Source: Methanobacteriota archaeon (lineage in GTDB: Archaea; Thermoplasmatota; Poseidoniia; Poseidoniales; Thalassarchaeaceae). Taken from it: 64,000 nt of DNA. Under the pieces are notes generated by a model. The model was not told the origin of the DNA and did not search any database. It saw nothing but the letters and a program-made list of their open reading frames with translations. A program made the translations under genes and the position numbers. This document shows positions 1 to 9,083 of this stretch, in pieces. The DNA lies in assembly GCA_014239955.1 (NCBI GenBank), contig JAAZXW010000021.1, positions 1-64,000 of the forward strand, read 5' to 3'. Within the stretch, counting starts at the first letter, position 1; each line of letters starts with the position of its first letter.

Positions 1-30
1 AGAGAACGTCCCGGGGTCATTCCCCTACAC
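1..30 (+). repeat. Left arm of an imperfect inverted repeat at the icmF break
   Basis: Bases 1-30 match the reverse complement of 182-211 at 26 of 30 positions, with a perfect 16-base core at 9-24 (paired with 188-203). On the plus strand this arm encodes the start of the IcmF mutase domain (E-N-V-P-G-S-F-P-Y). The mismatches are at the codons for Val versus Ile and just after the core, so the arms are not identical copies. Confidence 0.85.
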
Positions 31-337
31 GGGTGGAGTCTTCCCATTCAGGAGGGAGGACGAGCTCCCAGTCAGGATGTTCGCCGGAGAGGGCAGCGCA
101 GAGAGGACCAACAAGCGCTACCACTTCCTGTCAAAGGACCAGCCGTTCAACAGGCTCTCAGTCGCATTCGACTCCCCTAGCCTGTATGGGAATGACCCCG
201 GGATATTCTCTTTGCGGATCCAAAGGAGCTTGTCCCCCCAGTCCTCGGTCGTGGGTAGGGCGACTCTCGGCACCCGAGTCCCCGATAGCGTCTCGTGGGT
301 CGTCTTGACTGGGATTTCCTTCCCTCGCACTGTGTAG
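2..337 (+). pseudogene. icmF: Fragment of IcmF mutase domain in the opposite orientation
   Basis: The plus-strand frame is open from base 2 to the stop at 337. Its first 65 or so codons read like the beginning of the substrate-binding mutase domain of an IcmF-type protein: N-V-P-G-S-F-P-Y-T, then M-F-A-G-E-G with E-R-T-N-K-R, then A-F-D-S with L-Y-G-N-D-P. After about base 203 the similarity stops, because the sequence becomes the antisense of the minus-strand icmF gene. There is no start codon inside the window for this piece. It is either the inverted middle of the adjacent gene or part of a fold-back join, and is unlikely to be an independent gene. Confidence 0.6.
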
Positions 338-1869
338 CTCGCCTGGCCGGAGCGATATGCCTCGGACTTCGAATCAAACTCATCCAGGGACGCCCATGCT
401 GCTTCGGGTATTGAGCTCCTGATCTCGTTTGCCTCGTTGAGTAATTCCTGGCGAGTACCTCCCTTACTGGGGGATTTCAGCAGTTTGGCCGCTGCTTCGA
501 GTTGCTGGACCTGCCGGACGGATCTCGCTACTTCTTCTGACCTCTTGTGGTAGTCCCTCACTGTTGAGGCGACCTCGGCGAGGTACCCCTGACGCTTGGG
601 GGGGATCGGGGTATCGCGATTCGGCAGTCCGTCTGGATCCAAACGTGGTTCGCTGGCGGAGAAGTCGGTCCCAAACCTCTCGTTCAGCAGGGCTGACATC
701 ATCTCCCAGAGGCGATCCACCCCCGCATCGGCGAACTGGCTGGCTATTGTGGGCACAACCGGCATTGATTCAGGGTTCTCGTCGAAGGCCTCTCGGTTCC
801 TCAGGAACTGCTTGCGGATCTCGGTCAGTGCGTCCTCCGCACCTGGCCTGTCGAACTTGTTCAGCACCACGATGTCGGCGAAGTCCAGGGCGGCTAACTT
901 CTCTAGCTGGCTCGGTGCACCGTACTCCCTGGTTGTGACATAGATAGAGGTGTCTGCCACCTCGGTGATGGCATCGTTCCCCTGACCGATACCGCTCGTC
1001 TCGACGATGACCAAGTCGAAGCCCACTGCCTTGCAGACTTCGACGGCTCGATCGACGCACTCGGCTATCTCTCTACCACTGTCCCTGCTCGCGAAGGAGC
1101 GCATGAACAGCTTATGGTCGGAAAGGGAGTTCATCCTTATTCTGTCCCCGAGTAAAGCCCCGCCCGTCTTCTTCCTAGTTGGATCCGTGGCTAGCAGTGC
1201 CACCCGAGCATCCGGGTTGTCCCTGCGAATCCTGAGCATAACCTCGTCCATCAGGCTAGACTTGCCCGCCCCGCCCGTCCCAGTGATACCGACAACGGGG
1301 CACCCTGATTCCGAGTCTCTGGAGCGGGCCTTGGAGAGTGCATCATAGAACTCGTCTGGTTGGGAGTTCTCAGCCATCGTCAGGAGCAGAGATACCATCC
1401 CATGATCGTCGGCATCGACCGGCCCGGATATCGAGTCGAACCTGGATCCATCTAGGAGGTCAATCCCCGATGCCTGGTTCATTGCGTCCCGCACCATCCC
1501 GACTAGGCCAAGTTCCCTGCCATCGTCTGGCGAGTATATCCGCGAGATACCATTACCTCTGAGATGCTCAATCTCATGTGGGAGGATGGTCCCCCCTCCC
1601 CCTCCGAACAAGAACACGTGGCCAAAGCCCTCCTCATCCAGGATCTCCTTGGTGTGGGTGAACATCTCAACGGCTCCGCCTTGGTAGGAGGTGATTGCGA
1701 CTGCATGTGCGTCCTCCTGGACGGCCGCACGCGCGACCTCGTCGGCACCCCTGTCATGCCCAAGGTGGATTACCTCGCAACCCTGGCTCTGGAGGATTCT
1801 CCTGAAGATGCCTATGGCCGCGTCGTGGCCATCGAAAATGGCGGCTGCGGTGATAACGCGAATGGGCAT
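118..1869 (-). CDS. icmF: IcmF-type B12-dependent acyl-CoA mutase, cobalamin and GTPase domains (broken at C-terminus)
   Basis: This is the N-terminal half of a fused isobutyryl-CoA-type mutase. Such enzymes carry out carbon-skeleton rearrangement of branched or short acyl-CoAs with adenosylcobalamin, and carry their own MeaB-like G-protein chaperone. Residues 1-135 are the B12 domain with D-G-H at 13-15 (His15 the probable cobalt ligand). A P-loop ([11 protein letters not shown]) lies at about 194-204, followed by D-P-T-R-K-K, G-D-R-I-R-M-N and the guanine-specifying N-K-F-D. I start at the ATG before P-I-R-V rather than 53 codons upstream, because the extension is low-complexity and unlike the family. 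The mutase domain begins at [10 protein letters not shown] (about base 184) and then fails: the last 20 or so codons are antisense of the plus-strand fragment. The family is normally about 1,050-1,100 residues. Confidence 0.85.
   Translation of the reverse strand: MPIRVITAAAIFDGHDAAIGIFRRILQSQGCEVIHLGHDRGADEVARAAVQEDAHAVAITSYQGGAVEMFTHTKEILDEEGFGHVFLFGGGGGTILPHEIEHLRGNGISRIYSPDDGRELGLVGMVRDAMNQASGIDLLDGSRFDSISGPVDADDHGMVSLLLTMAENSQPDEFYDALSKARSRDSESGCPVVGITGTGGAGKSSLMDEVMLRIRRDNPDARVALLATDPTRKKTGGALLGDRIRMNSLSDHKLFMRSFASRDSGREIAECVDRAVEVCKAVGFDLVIVETSGIGQGNDAITEVADTSIYVTTREYGAPSQLEKLAALDFADIVVLNKFDRPGAEDALTEIRKQFLRNREAFDENPESMPVVPTIASQFADAGVDRLWEMMSALLNERFGTDFSASEPRLDPDGLPNRDTPIPPKRQGYLAEVASTVRDYHKRSEEVARSVRQVQQLEAAAKLLKSPSKGGTRQELLNEANEIRSSIPEAAWASLDEFDSKSEAYRSGQASYTVRGKEIPVKTTHETLSGTRVPRVALPTTEDWGDKLLWIRKENIPGSFPYRLGESNATESLLNGWSFDRKW
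182..211 (-). repeat. Right arm of the inverted repeat inside icmF
   Basis: This is the partner of bases 1-30. On the minus strand it encodes [10 protein letters not shown], and on the plus strand L-Y-G-N-D-P-G. Both are expected motifs of the IcmF mutase domain in their own orientations, so this short palindromic match is where the two orientations meet. Confidence 0.85.
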
Positions 1870-2034
1870 TTTCCCGCCTGAGGCCGTGATTTGGGCATCG
1901 GTTGCACCGCTCCCGGGGCTGTTTTCCACGCCAACCCGAAAACATGACTCCACAAGAATGCGTTGACTGGATAATGCGTTGTCTTGGGCATTTCCGGGAC
2001 ATGATTCAAGACTGGTAGAGAATTCCAAGATAAA

Positions 2035-2499
2035 GTGGAAGAGCGCCCTGAAGCGATTGAAATTTCCTCGGGCGATGATGGGGGCCCTTGGGGTGGAGGC
2101 TCGGACTCAGAGCCAAGCGGGACTCTTCTCAGCGGGAATGTAGCCTCGTTCGGAGGCGAGGGGAACGAATCCCCCTATTGGGCGGAACCCGGCATGGAAA
2201 GCAAGGGGCTTCCTAACGGAGCATGGTTCGCAATTGGTTTGATTTTGGCCCCTGGTGCAATGTGGTTTGTTTCTTTCATCCTGTTAATCATAGGGGACGA
2301 AATGCCTTACGGCCCGGACGAAATATTCTACCTTCTAGCTTGGTTACTCTGGCCCGTTGGCCTGATTGGCGGGTTGGTTTGGAGCTTCACGAGAGGCAAC
2401 AAATACTTCGCATATGGACTTCTAACGGCTTTGGTCGGAGTTCCGGCAGTATTGTTCCTCGCTGTGATTGCCTTATTGATCTCAGTGGGGGTCTTTTGA
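2035..2499 (+). CDS. Small membrane protein, unknown function
   Basis: A 154-residue protein with a GTG start. The first 60 residues are acidic and Gly/Ser-rich and probably cytoplasmic. The rest is three hydrophobic segments, roughly residues 63-83, 97-118 and 126-150. I recognise no family. It lies divergent from icmF and convergent with the LysE-type exporter, whose stop is 3 bases away. The upstream gap (1870-2034) shows no gene and no clear promoter. Coding status is supported by the long membrane-like frame without a competing frame. Confidence 0.6.
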   Translation: MEERPEAIEISSGDDGGPWGGGSDSEPSGTLLSGNVASFGGEGNESPYWAEPGMESKGLPNGAWFAIGLILAPGAMWFVSFILLIIGDEMPYGPDEIFYLLAWLLWPVGLIGGLVWSFTRGNKYFAYGLLTALVGVPAVLFLAVIALLISVGVF

Positions 2500-2502
2500 T
2501 AA

Positions 2503-3126
2503 TCAGAAAGCGTTCACGAGGATGTAGGCGAAGAGGAACATCAGCAGGCCCATCGCCCCATCGATGATGTGCGCCTTGGACCTGAGCAACTCGGCCCTAC
2601 CCCCAGCAGTCAGGACGGTGGCCACGGTCACGTACCATGTCCCATCTATCACCATCCCCAGCATGCCCATCCCAAGTAGTGTCTCAAGCGAGGAGTCGGC
2701 TTCGATGAAGGGGGCGTACAGGGCCAGCATCCAAGCCATTATCTTGGGATTGAGGAGCGCTATAGAGAAGCCCTGGACGAAGCCGGCCCTGTCCGATGGA
2801 CCATGCGATTCATCGGGGCCCGAGTCCTGCCTCGGACCAGCCATGGCCTGGCGCAGGAACTTGGTCCCCAACCACAGGAGTATCAGCACCCCCCCTCCCC
2901 TGAGGAAGAGTTCGACGTCCTCATTGGCCGCAAGAGCCGTGGCTATCCCGAGGGCCGCCAGGAACGCGTAGATACCGAACCCTATGCCGTGCCCTATCCC
3001 TGTGGAAATGCCCTGGCTGCGGCCACCTGCCATGGTGTTCCTCAGAACCACTGCCAGTGACGGTCCAGGGCTCATGGCCCCCAACGTGAAGACCGTGGCT
3101 AGGGCGAACCATGCGCTAGGTTCCAT
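2503..3126 (-). CDS. LysE/RhtB-family amino-acid exporter
   Basis: This 207-residue protein has the length and six-helix hydrophobic pattern of the LysE/RhtB superfamily, whose members export amino acids or related small metabolites across the cytoplasmic membrane. The family signature S-P-G-P sits at about residues 19-22 near the end of helix 1, followed by a Gly-rich stretch (G-I-G-H-G-I-G-F-G-I). N-P-K lies in the middle helix region, as in most members. It is 11 bases downstream of the acyl-CoA synthetase and is probably co-transcribed with it. The substrate cannot be told from the sequence. Confidence 0.85.
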   Translation of the reverse strand: MEPSAWFALATVFTLGAMSPGPSLAVVLRNTMAGGRSQGISTGIGHGIGFGIYAFLAALGIATALAANEDVELFLRGGGVLILLWLGTKFLRQAMAGPRQDSGPDESHGPSDRAGFVQGFSIALLNPKIMAWMLALYAPFIEADSSLETLLGMGMLGMVIDGTWYVTVATVLTAGGRAELLRSKAHIIDGAMGLLMFLFAYILVNAF

Positions 3127-3137
3127 TGCCTCACCGA

Positions 3138-4931
3138 CTAGGCGCCTGCGTACATGGACTCGATCTCGTCGGCCCAGTTCTCCCTGATCTGGATTCTGCG
3201 GATCTTCAGAGTGGGTGTCAGCTCACCATGGTCAACGCTGAGGTCCCTGGGCAGGATTGTGAACTTCTTCAGCTGCTCTGGGTTGGAGAACTGTCCGTTG
3301 AGCCTGTCGACGTGCTCCTGGAGTTCGGCGTATACCTCCGGGCTGTCGGTGTACTCGCTGAGGTCGTGGCCGAACTCCTTCAGCTTCGCCAGCTGCTCCG
3401 CAGGGTCCTTGGGGACCTTGGCCCCGTCCATGCCGTGCTTGTCCCTGAGGATCACGCTGACGTCCAGCGTGAAGAGCGCGCTGCAGTACTTCCTGTTGTC
3501 GCCTATGAGCATACACTGGGACACTAGGGGGATTGACTTCATCGTCTCCTCTATCACCAGGGGTGCGATGTTCTTGCCTGCCGAGCTCACGTAGATCTCC
3601 TTGATCCGTCCGGTCACGCTGATGTATCCCTGGGAGTCCTCTCGGCCTAGGTCGCCTGACTTGAGCCAGCCGTCCTCGGTCATCGTCTCTGCAGTCGCCT
3701 TGGGGTTGTTGTAGTATCCCTTCATGATGTGCCGGCCGCGGAACTGTATCTCCCCGTCGCCCTTCTCGTTGGGGTCGTGAATCCTCAGCTCGCCGACGAA
3801 TGGCTTACCGACAGTTCCTATCTTGTTGTTGCCCTCGAACCCGATTGTCGCGCCTGCCGTGGTCTCCGTCATGCCGTAACCCTCGAAAAGCGGGATGTCC
3901 AACTTGTGGAAGAGGTGCAGTATATCGGGATTGATCGGGGCTGCACCCGTGATTGCGTACGTCAGTTTGGAGAAGCCTATCTTCTGCTTCGCCTTCTTCC
4001 TGACGATCCCCTTCAGGATAGGCAGGCTTAGCCACTTCACCTTGCTACCGAGTCCGGCCACTAAGTTCGAGTATACCTTCTCGTAGATCCGTGGGACTCC
4101 GATGAAGAGGGATGGTTCTACCTCCTTTGCGTAGTCTATCGAATCCAGTGGCGAGCTGACTACGCGCATGTGCATGGCGTCCCTCACCCAGATGTGGTTG
4201 TCGGCCAACTGGCCGAACACGTGTGCGCATGGAAGCCAGGAGACGTAACCATCGCCCTGGTTGAACTTGGCGATGGCCGACACTCCTGCTATCTCAGCCT
4301 CGAAGTTGTCGTGGGTGAGCTCGACTCCCTTGGGGTTGCCAGTAGTCCCAGAGGTGTAGATCAGAGATGCGGTGTCGTCTGGTTGGATGCTAGAGAGCCT
4401 CTCCATCACCTCGGAGTCTTCGGTCTCCCTACCGGCGGAAACGAAATCTCTCCACGATATGGATTTCGGGTGATCCGGCATGTCGACGCCATCCATCACC
4501 ACAACTGACTCAACCTTGTCCAAGGATGCGAGCGCCTCGTGCAGCCGATGGGCGCACATCTTCTCGGGATCGCCCCCGTCCATTGGATTGTTCCCGACAA
4601 AGACTATCTTGGAGTCGGAGTTTCCTACCACCCACTCCACCTCCTCTGGCGAGCAAGTGTGGTAGACTCCGACCGCAGCCCCGTTGCACATGTTGGCAGC
4701 GGAGTACGCGGCGTACCACTCCTTCCGATTGTACGAGTAGATGCTGAGCTTGTCCCCCTTCTGGAAGTCATGTGCAATCAGTGCCTTGGAGAGGCCCATC
4801 ACGTCGTCCAAGAACTCGGACCAAGAAGTGACGTCCCAGTTGCCGTTCTCATCCTTGGAGGAGATTGCGGCCTCGTCTGGGTAATTTTCCGCGTTATCAA
4901 TCAGGTATTGGGGCGTAGTCTTCGCTGACAT
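3138..4931 (-). CDS. Long-chain acyl-CoA synthetase (AMP-forming)
   Basis: A 597-residue ANL-family enzyme that activates fatty acids to acyl-CoA via an acyl-adenylate. The AMP-binding P-loop (Y-T-S-G-T-T-G-N-P-K-G) is at about residues 192-202. Further motifs are G-Y-G-M-T-E-T, the hinge region with S-G-D-L-G and G-R-I-K-E, and a C-terminal domain with the adenylating lysine region (L-K-I-R-R). The ATG start at 4931 is preferred over a TTG four codons upstream. It resembles the bubblegum/long-chain group in its C-terminal insertion of about 70 residues (D-K-H-G-M-D onward). Its neighbour on the same strand is a LysE-type exporter. It probably feeds fatty-acid degradation. Confidence 0.9.
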   Translation of the reverse strand: MSAKTTPQYLIDNAENYPDEAAISSKDENGNWDVTSWSEFLDDVMGLSKALIAHDFQKGDKLSIYSYNRKEWYAAYSAANMCNGAAVGVYHTCSPEEVEWVVGNSDSKIVFVGNNPMDGGDPEKMCAHRLHEALASLDKVESVVVMDGVDMPDHPKSISWRDFVSAGRETEDSEVMERLSSIQPDDTASLIYTSGTTGNPKGVELTHDNFEAEIAGVSAIAKFNQGDGYVSWLPCAHVFGQLADNHIWVRDAMHMRVVSSPLDSIDYAKEVEPSLFIGVPRIYEKVYSNLVAGLGSKVKWLSLPILKGIVRKKAKQKIGFSKLTYAITGAAPINPDILHLFHKLDIPLFEGYGMTETTAGATIGFEGNNKIGTVGKPFVGELRIHDPNEKGDGEIQFRGRHIMKGYYNNPKATAETMTEDGWLKSGDLGREDSQGYISVTGRIKEIYVSSAGKNIAPLVIEETMKSIPLVSQCMLIGDNRKYCSALFTLDVSVILRDKHGMDGAKVPKDPAEQLAKLKEFGHDLSEYTDSPEVYAELQEHVDRLNGQFSNPEQLKKFTILPRDLSVDHGELTPTLKIRRIQIRENWADEIESMYAGA

Positions 4932-4997
4932 GGGCTTGGACAATGCATCCGGAAACTTAACTGTTGTCTAGGGAATTAAGTGTTGCAAAAACAACCT

Positions 4998-5735
4998 TCA
5001 GGGGAGAACGGCGCTGATGTTCTCCCGCCAGTCGGCCCCTCCATTCCGATTGGCGAGGGGGGATGCTGGGGATGGGTGCCAGCACGATTTGACTCGGATG
5101 CCCAATCCCGTGACTGCGTCATGAGCCCTCTTCTCTGCGTACTTCCCAATGCCTATGACCTCCACCGCACCCAATGCCACGGCTGCCTCTATGAGGTGTT
5201 GATCGCACCTCTCCAACAATTCATTCATCACAGATCCGCTGATGTTGTTGGGAGTCACGTTAGTGCCCCTCGGGCCATCAAGGATCATCAACGGGCAGTG
5301 GTTGATGATGAACACCTTCTGGAATATCTGGCTTGCGTCGCCATACCTCTGCTGTAGAAGGCCCCAAAGCCTTGTTCCGGAGACTTCCTCCTTGGGATGG
5401 CTGAGACCGTTAACAGGCCTGTTGGGATGCGGACTAACCGGTTGACCCACCTCAATCCCAGATATTCCCAGCAGATCCCTCACGACCGAGGTAGCGGCGA
5501 ACGGGACTCCCATCTGGCCCATCCCATGGGGACCAGGGTTCATCCCCAGCAGAATGACCTTGGCACCGTGCCCCCCTGATCGGCGAATGAATTCCTCATG
5601 GACGCCCCAAGCATACATCAGCGGGTTGTAAACGTAGTCTGCGACACCTTCGGATTCCAGGCGGCGGGCGAAGGCTTGGGCATCGTCCCTCAGTCCGGAT
5701 GCAGCTCGGATCAGCCCCTCAATTGCCTCGGCCAT
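4998..5735 (-). CDS. SMUG1-type uracil-DNA glycosylase
   Basis: A 245-residue family-3 (SMUG1) uracil-DNA glycosylase, which removes uracil and oxidised pyrimidines to begin base-excision repair. Motif 1 is G-M-N-P-G-P at residues 64-69 followed by the family's G-M-x-Q-x-G-V-P-F. N-H-C-P-L lies at 145-149 and T-N-V-T-P follows at 158-162. The second active-site motif is H-P-S-P-A-S-P at 220-226. The length fits SMUG1. It begins one base before the stop of the YbaK-like gene, so the two are almost certainly one transcript. This family is common in animals and patchy in prokaryotes. Confidence 0.9.
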   Translation of the reverse strand: MAEAIEGLIRAASGLRDDAQAFARRLESEGVADYVYNPLMYAWGVHEEFIRRSGGHGAKVILLGMNPGPHGMGQMGVPFAATSVVRDLLGISGIEVGQPVSPHPNRPVNGLSHPKEEVSGTRLWGLLQQRYGDASQIFQKVFIINHCPLMILDGPRGTNVTPNNISGSVMNELLERCDQHLIEAAVALGAVEVIGIGKYAEKRAHDAVTGLGIRVKSCWHPSPASPLANRNGGADWRENISAVLP

Positions 5736-6200
5736 CTATTGCTTCACATCCCCGAGCAAAGCACCTGCAATGTCACTGAGTTCTTTGGGGGCAATTGGGA
5801 AAACTGTTTGTGATGTCCCCCCGGCCCCCCAGACCATATCGTATTGCATCAGATCCTCGTCCATCAGGACAGTTACTGGATTAGTGTGCCCGAAGGGCGG
5901 AACGCCACCGATTGCGAATCCCGTACTTTTCAAGACATATTCGGGACTGGCCATCCCAGGTTTGAAACCCAGAATTCGCTTCAGTTTCCTCTTCCTCTCG
6001 ACCCTGTTCGAACCAGAGGTAATCACGACAACTGCTCCCTCTGGCCCTTCGAAGACAATGGATTTGGCGATGTGGGCGACTTCGCATCCTAACTGATCCG
6101 CTGCGTCCTGAGAAGTTCTGGTGCCCTCATCGTACTTCCTGGGGGATGGCGAGAAGCCGATTTTCTCGCACTGCGAGAGCCATAGTTCGTGGCCATCCAT
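5736..6200 (-). CDS. YbaK/EbsC-family aminoacyl-tRNA editing protein
   Basis: A 154-residue single-domain protein of the YbaK/ProX superfamily, whose members hydrolyse mischarged tRNAs (for example Cys-tRNA-Pro or Ala-tRNA-Pro). Characteristic features are the K-S-I-V-F catalytic-lysine strand at about residues 46-50, a G-F-A-I-G-G-V-P-P-F-G-H motif near 101-112, and a V-W-x-x-G-G-T motif near the C-terminus. The ATG at 6200 is chosen because a TATA-like element lies about 29 bases upstream; a GTG seven codons earlier is possible. The tRNA substrate is not predictable. Confidence 0.85.
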   Translation of the reverse strand: MDGHELWLSQCEKIGFSPSPRKYDEGTRTSQDAADQLGCEVAHIAKSIVFEGPEGAVVVITSGSNRVERKRKLKRILGFKPGMASPEYVLKSTGFAIGGVPPFGHTNPVTVLMDEDLMQYDMVWGAGGTSQTVFPIAPKELSDIAGALLGDVKQ

Positions 6201-6223
6201 GGAATTCGCCCAAAGTATCACGA

Positions 6224-6230
6224 CTTATGG
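6224..6230 (-). promoter_or_regulatory. Possible TATA box for the YbaK-SMUG1 operon
   Basis: The minus strand reads CCATAAG here, centred about 27-29 bases before the ATG at 6200. That is the spacing expected for an archaeal TATA element driving a nearly leaderless transcript. It is weak evidence on its own. Confidence 0.3.
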
Positions 6231-6307
6231 GTTGGGGAGCAACGAACTTGAGAAATGGACGACGCGCCTGTGTAACTTTCATGACTCGGTGGTAATCGGG
6301 AGAGGCC

Positions 6308-7723
6308 ATGGTGTGGCCGTTCGGACCTTACGAGACGGTGATGGGAATCATTCTCCTGATGACCATCCCACTGCAGAGGCTACTGACCAGAGACGAGCCA
6401 GAGATGAGGGTCGCATTCTCTGATCTACTCGAGGAAATCCGAGAGAGGGGGTACAAGTGGCACATCTCTGTTTACCTGGTAATGTACGGATTCAAGGCAT
6501 TCATTGACCAGCACAACGAGGCAATCAAGCCCAGGGTTGGCGGATTCACCCACTACGTCCATGGGCTCGAGGGAGGGGTCACACTCTGGATCCAAGAGAC
6601 CTTCAGAAACGACCTGCTCAGCGATGTTCTTTCTTTCCACTATCTCTTCGTTTACATGTTCCTGATATGGTTCGGACCGATGTATTACATTCTTTGCAGG
6701 GACGAGGTGATGGCCGACAAGGCGGTGCTGAACTACTTCGTTATCTACGTTCTAGCTGTTCCCCTCTACCTATTCTTCAACGTCGAAGTCACATCCTCCT
6801 TCGTCCCGGGCATGGATGCTCTGATGTACCACAAGTCGTGGAACCTGTTCTTCTTCACCGAAGTCGATCCTCTTGACAATGGGTTCCCTAGTCTGCACGT
6901 GGGAATCCCGATTGGCCTCCTGATAATCAACAGGCTGCATGTTAGAGAGCTCGGAATCAAGATTGGAGAATGGCGTCACAGAGAGTTCGATCTGTTCGTG
7001 GCGGCGAATATCCCGATCTACCTTTTCAGCATCCAGTACCTCGGGATACACTGGGTCTCAGATGTGATTCCAGGGGCAATCCTTGCCATTATCTGTGCTC
7101 TTTTCACCCAAATGATCCAACCCAAACTGAGAGGCGTGCGGGAGAACGGCTGGCCTTCGTTAGCCCCATCCAAGAGAGTGGCATACACTTCGGCTGCATT
7201 CTCCTTGCTAGGGACCTTGATACTGCTCACAGTGGTAGTCGATGGGCCCGGGACGGATGATGAGGTGCCGACAATGAGGGTCGGTCCTGGAGATGTGAAT
7301 CTCGATGTTATCGAGGTTCACAGCCTGTGGCACCCGGCAGATGTAGAGATCAGGAACGTTGGGGGTGAAATAGTCCAGGTTCTCATCATCCACAGGGACG
7401 CGGTAGAAGACCACGCCAAGGATGGGAGGATCGACTGGTTGCCCCTATCTGGCGGTGACGTGCACGTTCTGGGACCGGGGGAAATCCTTAGCGAGCAAGT
7501 GGAAACGCCTTCGGTGTTTGACGGTCATTACGTATTGGTCACACACCAAGGAGATTATGGGGTCGGAGAGGTCAGAATCAGCATAGAGTACGTGGACGGG
7601 AGCCTCCTGTGGTCTGCCATCATCTCTTCCGTTCCTGCCTTCGCAATAACCGGTCTCGTCATAGGTGAATTGTATTTCTCAGAGGATGAAGTGAGCGAAG
7701 AAATCTCCAATGAAGAGTCCTGA
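6308..7723 (+). CDS. PAP2-family membrane phosphatase/phosphotransferase with C-terminal external domain
   Basis: A 471-residue protein. The first 300 residues hold about six membrane segments and the PAP2 acid-phosphatase signature: P-S-L-H near residues 193-197 and G-I-H-W-V-S-D-V-I-P-G near 245-255 (the two catalytic histidines and the Asp). This arrangement is closest to the inositol-phosphorylceramide synthase/lipid-phosphatase branch that acts on lipid headgroups. After a helix near 305-325 comes a 130-residue beta-rich domain, probably outside the cell, and then a final helix. The last 45 bases overlap the convergent gene below. The substrate is unknown; a role in polar-lipid headgroup chemistry is inference. 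Confidence 0.75.
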   Translation: MVWPFGPYETVMGIILLMTIPLQRLLTRDEPEMRVAFSDLLEEIRERGYKWHISVYLVMYGFKAFIDQHNEAIKPRVGGFTHYVHGLEGGVTLWIQETFRNDLLSDVLSFHYLFVYMFLIWFGPMYYILCRDEVMADKAVLNYFVIYVLAVPLYLFFNVEVTSSFVPGMDALMYHKSWNLFFFTEVDPLDNGFPSLHVGIPIGLLIINRLHVRELGIKIGEWRHREFDLFVAANIPIYLFSIQYLGIHWVSDVIPGAILAIICALFTQMIQPKLRGVRENGWPSLAPSKRVAYTSAAFSLLGTLILLTVVVDGPGTDDEVPTMRVGPGDVNLDVIEVHSLWHPADVEIRNVGGEIVQVLIIHRDAVEDHAKDGRIDWLPLSGGDVHVLGPGEILSEQVETPSVFDGHYVLVTHQGDYGVGEVRISIEYVDGSLLWSAIISSVPAFAITGLVIGELYFSEDEVSEEISNEES

Positions 7724-8086
7724 TACTGCCCCCAAACCTATCCAAGTACCGATTCGGAAAGCAGGGTAGTTATGCCTCCAAATGTACATTGATTGGTAAA
7801 TCCAGATCAGGATTACTACGATGAACCAGACGAATAAAAATAGCTGTGGGATTAATGCGAGAAGCATTGCAACATTTGCACCAATGACCAACTCGACTCT
7901 CCCCCCAGCTGGCTTCGGAGAAAAATACAGTAGCGGACTAAGTAGCACCAATCCGATGAAGGGTGCAGGCAGGATCCAGCCGAAAGGTCGAGGTATTCCA
8001 CTAATGAGGTGAGGGGTACAAGCAGCAGCAAATCCGACTAGGCTCGGTAAGACTACAGGCCACAGAGGGGGTTCGTCCCACTTCAT
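7679..8086 (-). CDS. Small polytopic membrane protein, unknown function
   Basis: A 135-residue protein starting at the ATG before K-W-D-E-P-P. The longer frame adds 28 Arg/Gly-rich residues that overlap the divergent dioxygenase gene, so I reject them. Four hydrophobic segments can be seen (about 10-30, 40-60, 68-92 and 108-130). No family is recognised. Its 3' end overlaps the PAP2 gene by 45 bases, convergently. Confidence 0.6.
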   Translation of the reverse strand: MKWDEPPLWPVVLPSLVGFAAACTPHLISGIPRPFGWILPAPFIGLVLLSPLLYFSPKPAGGRVELVIGANVAMLLALIPQLFLFVWFIVVILIWIYQSMYIWRHNYPAFRIGTWIGLGAVSGLFIGDFFAHFIL

Positions 8087-8168
8087 GGCGAGTCGTCCCC
8101 CATGACCCCCATGAAGTCTACTAGTTGGGCCGGAAGGTTTTCTTTGGATTTCACGACCTCGCGGTAAC

Positions 8169-9074
8169 ATGGCGAAGGGAGAGATTGTGCTTGGTTGCCT
8201 CGCACCGCACCCGCCACATGTTGTGTATGCTGAGAACCCAGAACAGAACGAGGCTTTCTCGGAAGGGGGATGGGAGACTCTGAGATGGGGTTACAACAGA
8301 CTGGCTAGGAAACTGAAAACGATTGATTACGATGCAATGGTAATCTTCACCCCTCATTGGCAGACTTACATCGGAACGCACTTCCTGGGGCTGCCGGAAT
8401 TCAAGTCTAAGTCTGTTGACCCGGTTTTCCCGAACATCTTCCGCTTCAACTACGACATCTCGGTAGATGTGGATCTGGCTGAGAAGATGTGTGAGGTTGC
8501 CGGTGAGTCGGGAATCGTTACCAAGATGATGCGAAATCCCGACTTCAGGATCGACTACGGCACGATTACATCTTGTCATATGCTCAATCCAGATTGGGAC
8601 AAACCACTCGTTACCATCAGCAGCAATAGGAATGCTCACTACTACTCTGCTGAGGTAATGAACGAGCAAGCCAGTGCATTGGGAGATGCCTGTGCAAGGG
8701 CCATAGAAGAGAGTGGCAAGAAGGTGGTCCTAATCAGCAGTCACAGCCTTTCACACAGACACTTCGTTACTGAGTCACCCTTGCCTGAAGACATGAGTCG
8801 GGAGCACATATACAATCACAGCCAATATGTCTGGGACATGAAGCTCGTAGATCTGATGAGGAGTGGCAAGATGAGAGAGGTGATCGATATCATGCCTGAA
8901 TTCACCGAGCAGACCATTGCTGAGACCGAGGGGGGTGGCCTGACTTGGATGATGTCCGCAATGGGATATCCAAACTATCCTGCCGAGATTTACGGATACC
9001 AGTCAGTAATTGGGACAGGAAACCTGATTGCTGCATGGGATCCCATGGAAGCCACACGCGAGATTGTCCTCTGA
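8169..9074 (+). CDS. Class III extradiol dioxygenase, resembles catalytic subunit of 2-aminophenol 1,6-dioxygenase
   Basis: A 301-residue LigB-superfamily ring-cleaving dioxygenase. As I remember the AmnB/NbaC-like subunit, this matches it over the full length: the start G-E-I-V-x-G-x-L-A-P-H-P-P-H-V-V-Y with E-N-P, then F-T-P-H-W, then V-T-K-M-M-R-N-P and D-Y-G-T-I-T, and I-G-T-G-N near the end. Likely Fe(II) ligands are His14, His63 and a Glu near 251-253. It would cleave an aminophenol-type ring with O2 to give an aminomuconic semialdehyde. It is first in a tight three-gene cassette with a paralogous subunit and a RidA-type deaminase. The true substrate is unknown; MEMO-like proteins share the fold but lack this set of motifs. 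Confidence 0.8.
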   Translation: MAKGEIVLGCLAPHPPHVVYAENPEQNEAFSEGGWETLRWGYNRLARKLKTIDYDAMVIFTPHWQTYIGTHFLGLPEFKSKSVDPVFPNIFRFNYDISVDVDLAEKMCEVAGESGIVTKMMRNPDFRIDYGTITSCHMLNPDWDKPLVTISSNRNAHYYSAEVMNEQASALGDACARAIEESGKKVVLISSHSLSHRHFVTESPLPEDMSREHIYNHSQYVWDMKLVDLMRSGKMREVIDIMPEFTEQTIAETEGGGLTWMMSAMGYPNYPAEIYGYQSVIGTGNLIAAWDPMEATREIVL

Positions 9075-9078
9075 GGTG
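9073..9078 (+). promoter_or_regulatory. Ribosome binding site supporting a TTG start
   Basis: GAGGTG overlaps the stop codon of the upstream gene and ends five bases before the TTG at 9084. It supports that unusual start and translational coupling of the two dioxygenase subunits. Confidence 0.55.
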
Positions 9079-9083
9079 TTTGT

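Noticed and set aside
3154..3594. 146-residue plus-strand frame in the acyl-CoA synthetase
   Set aside because: It is the antisense shadow of a clear AMP-binding enzyme.
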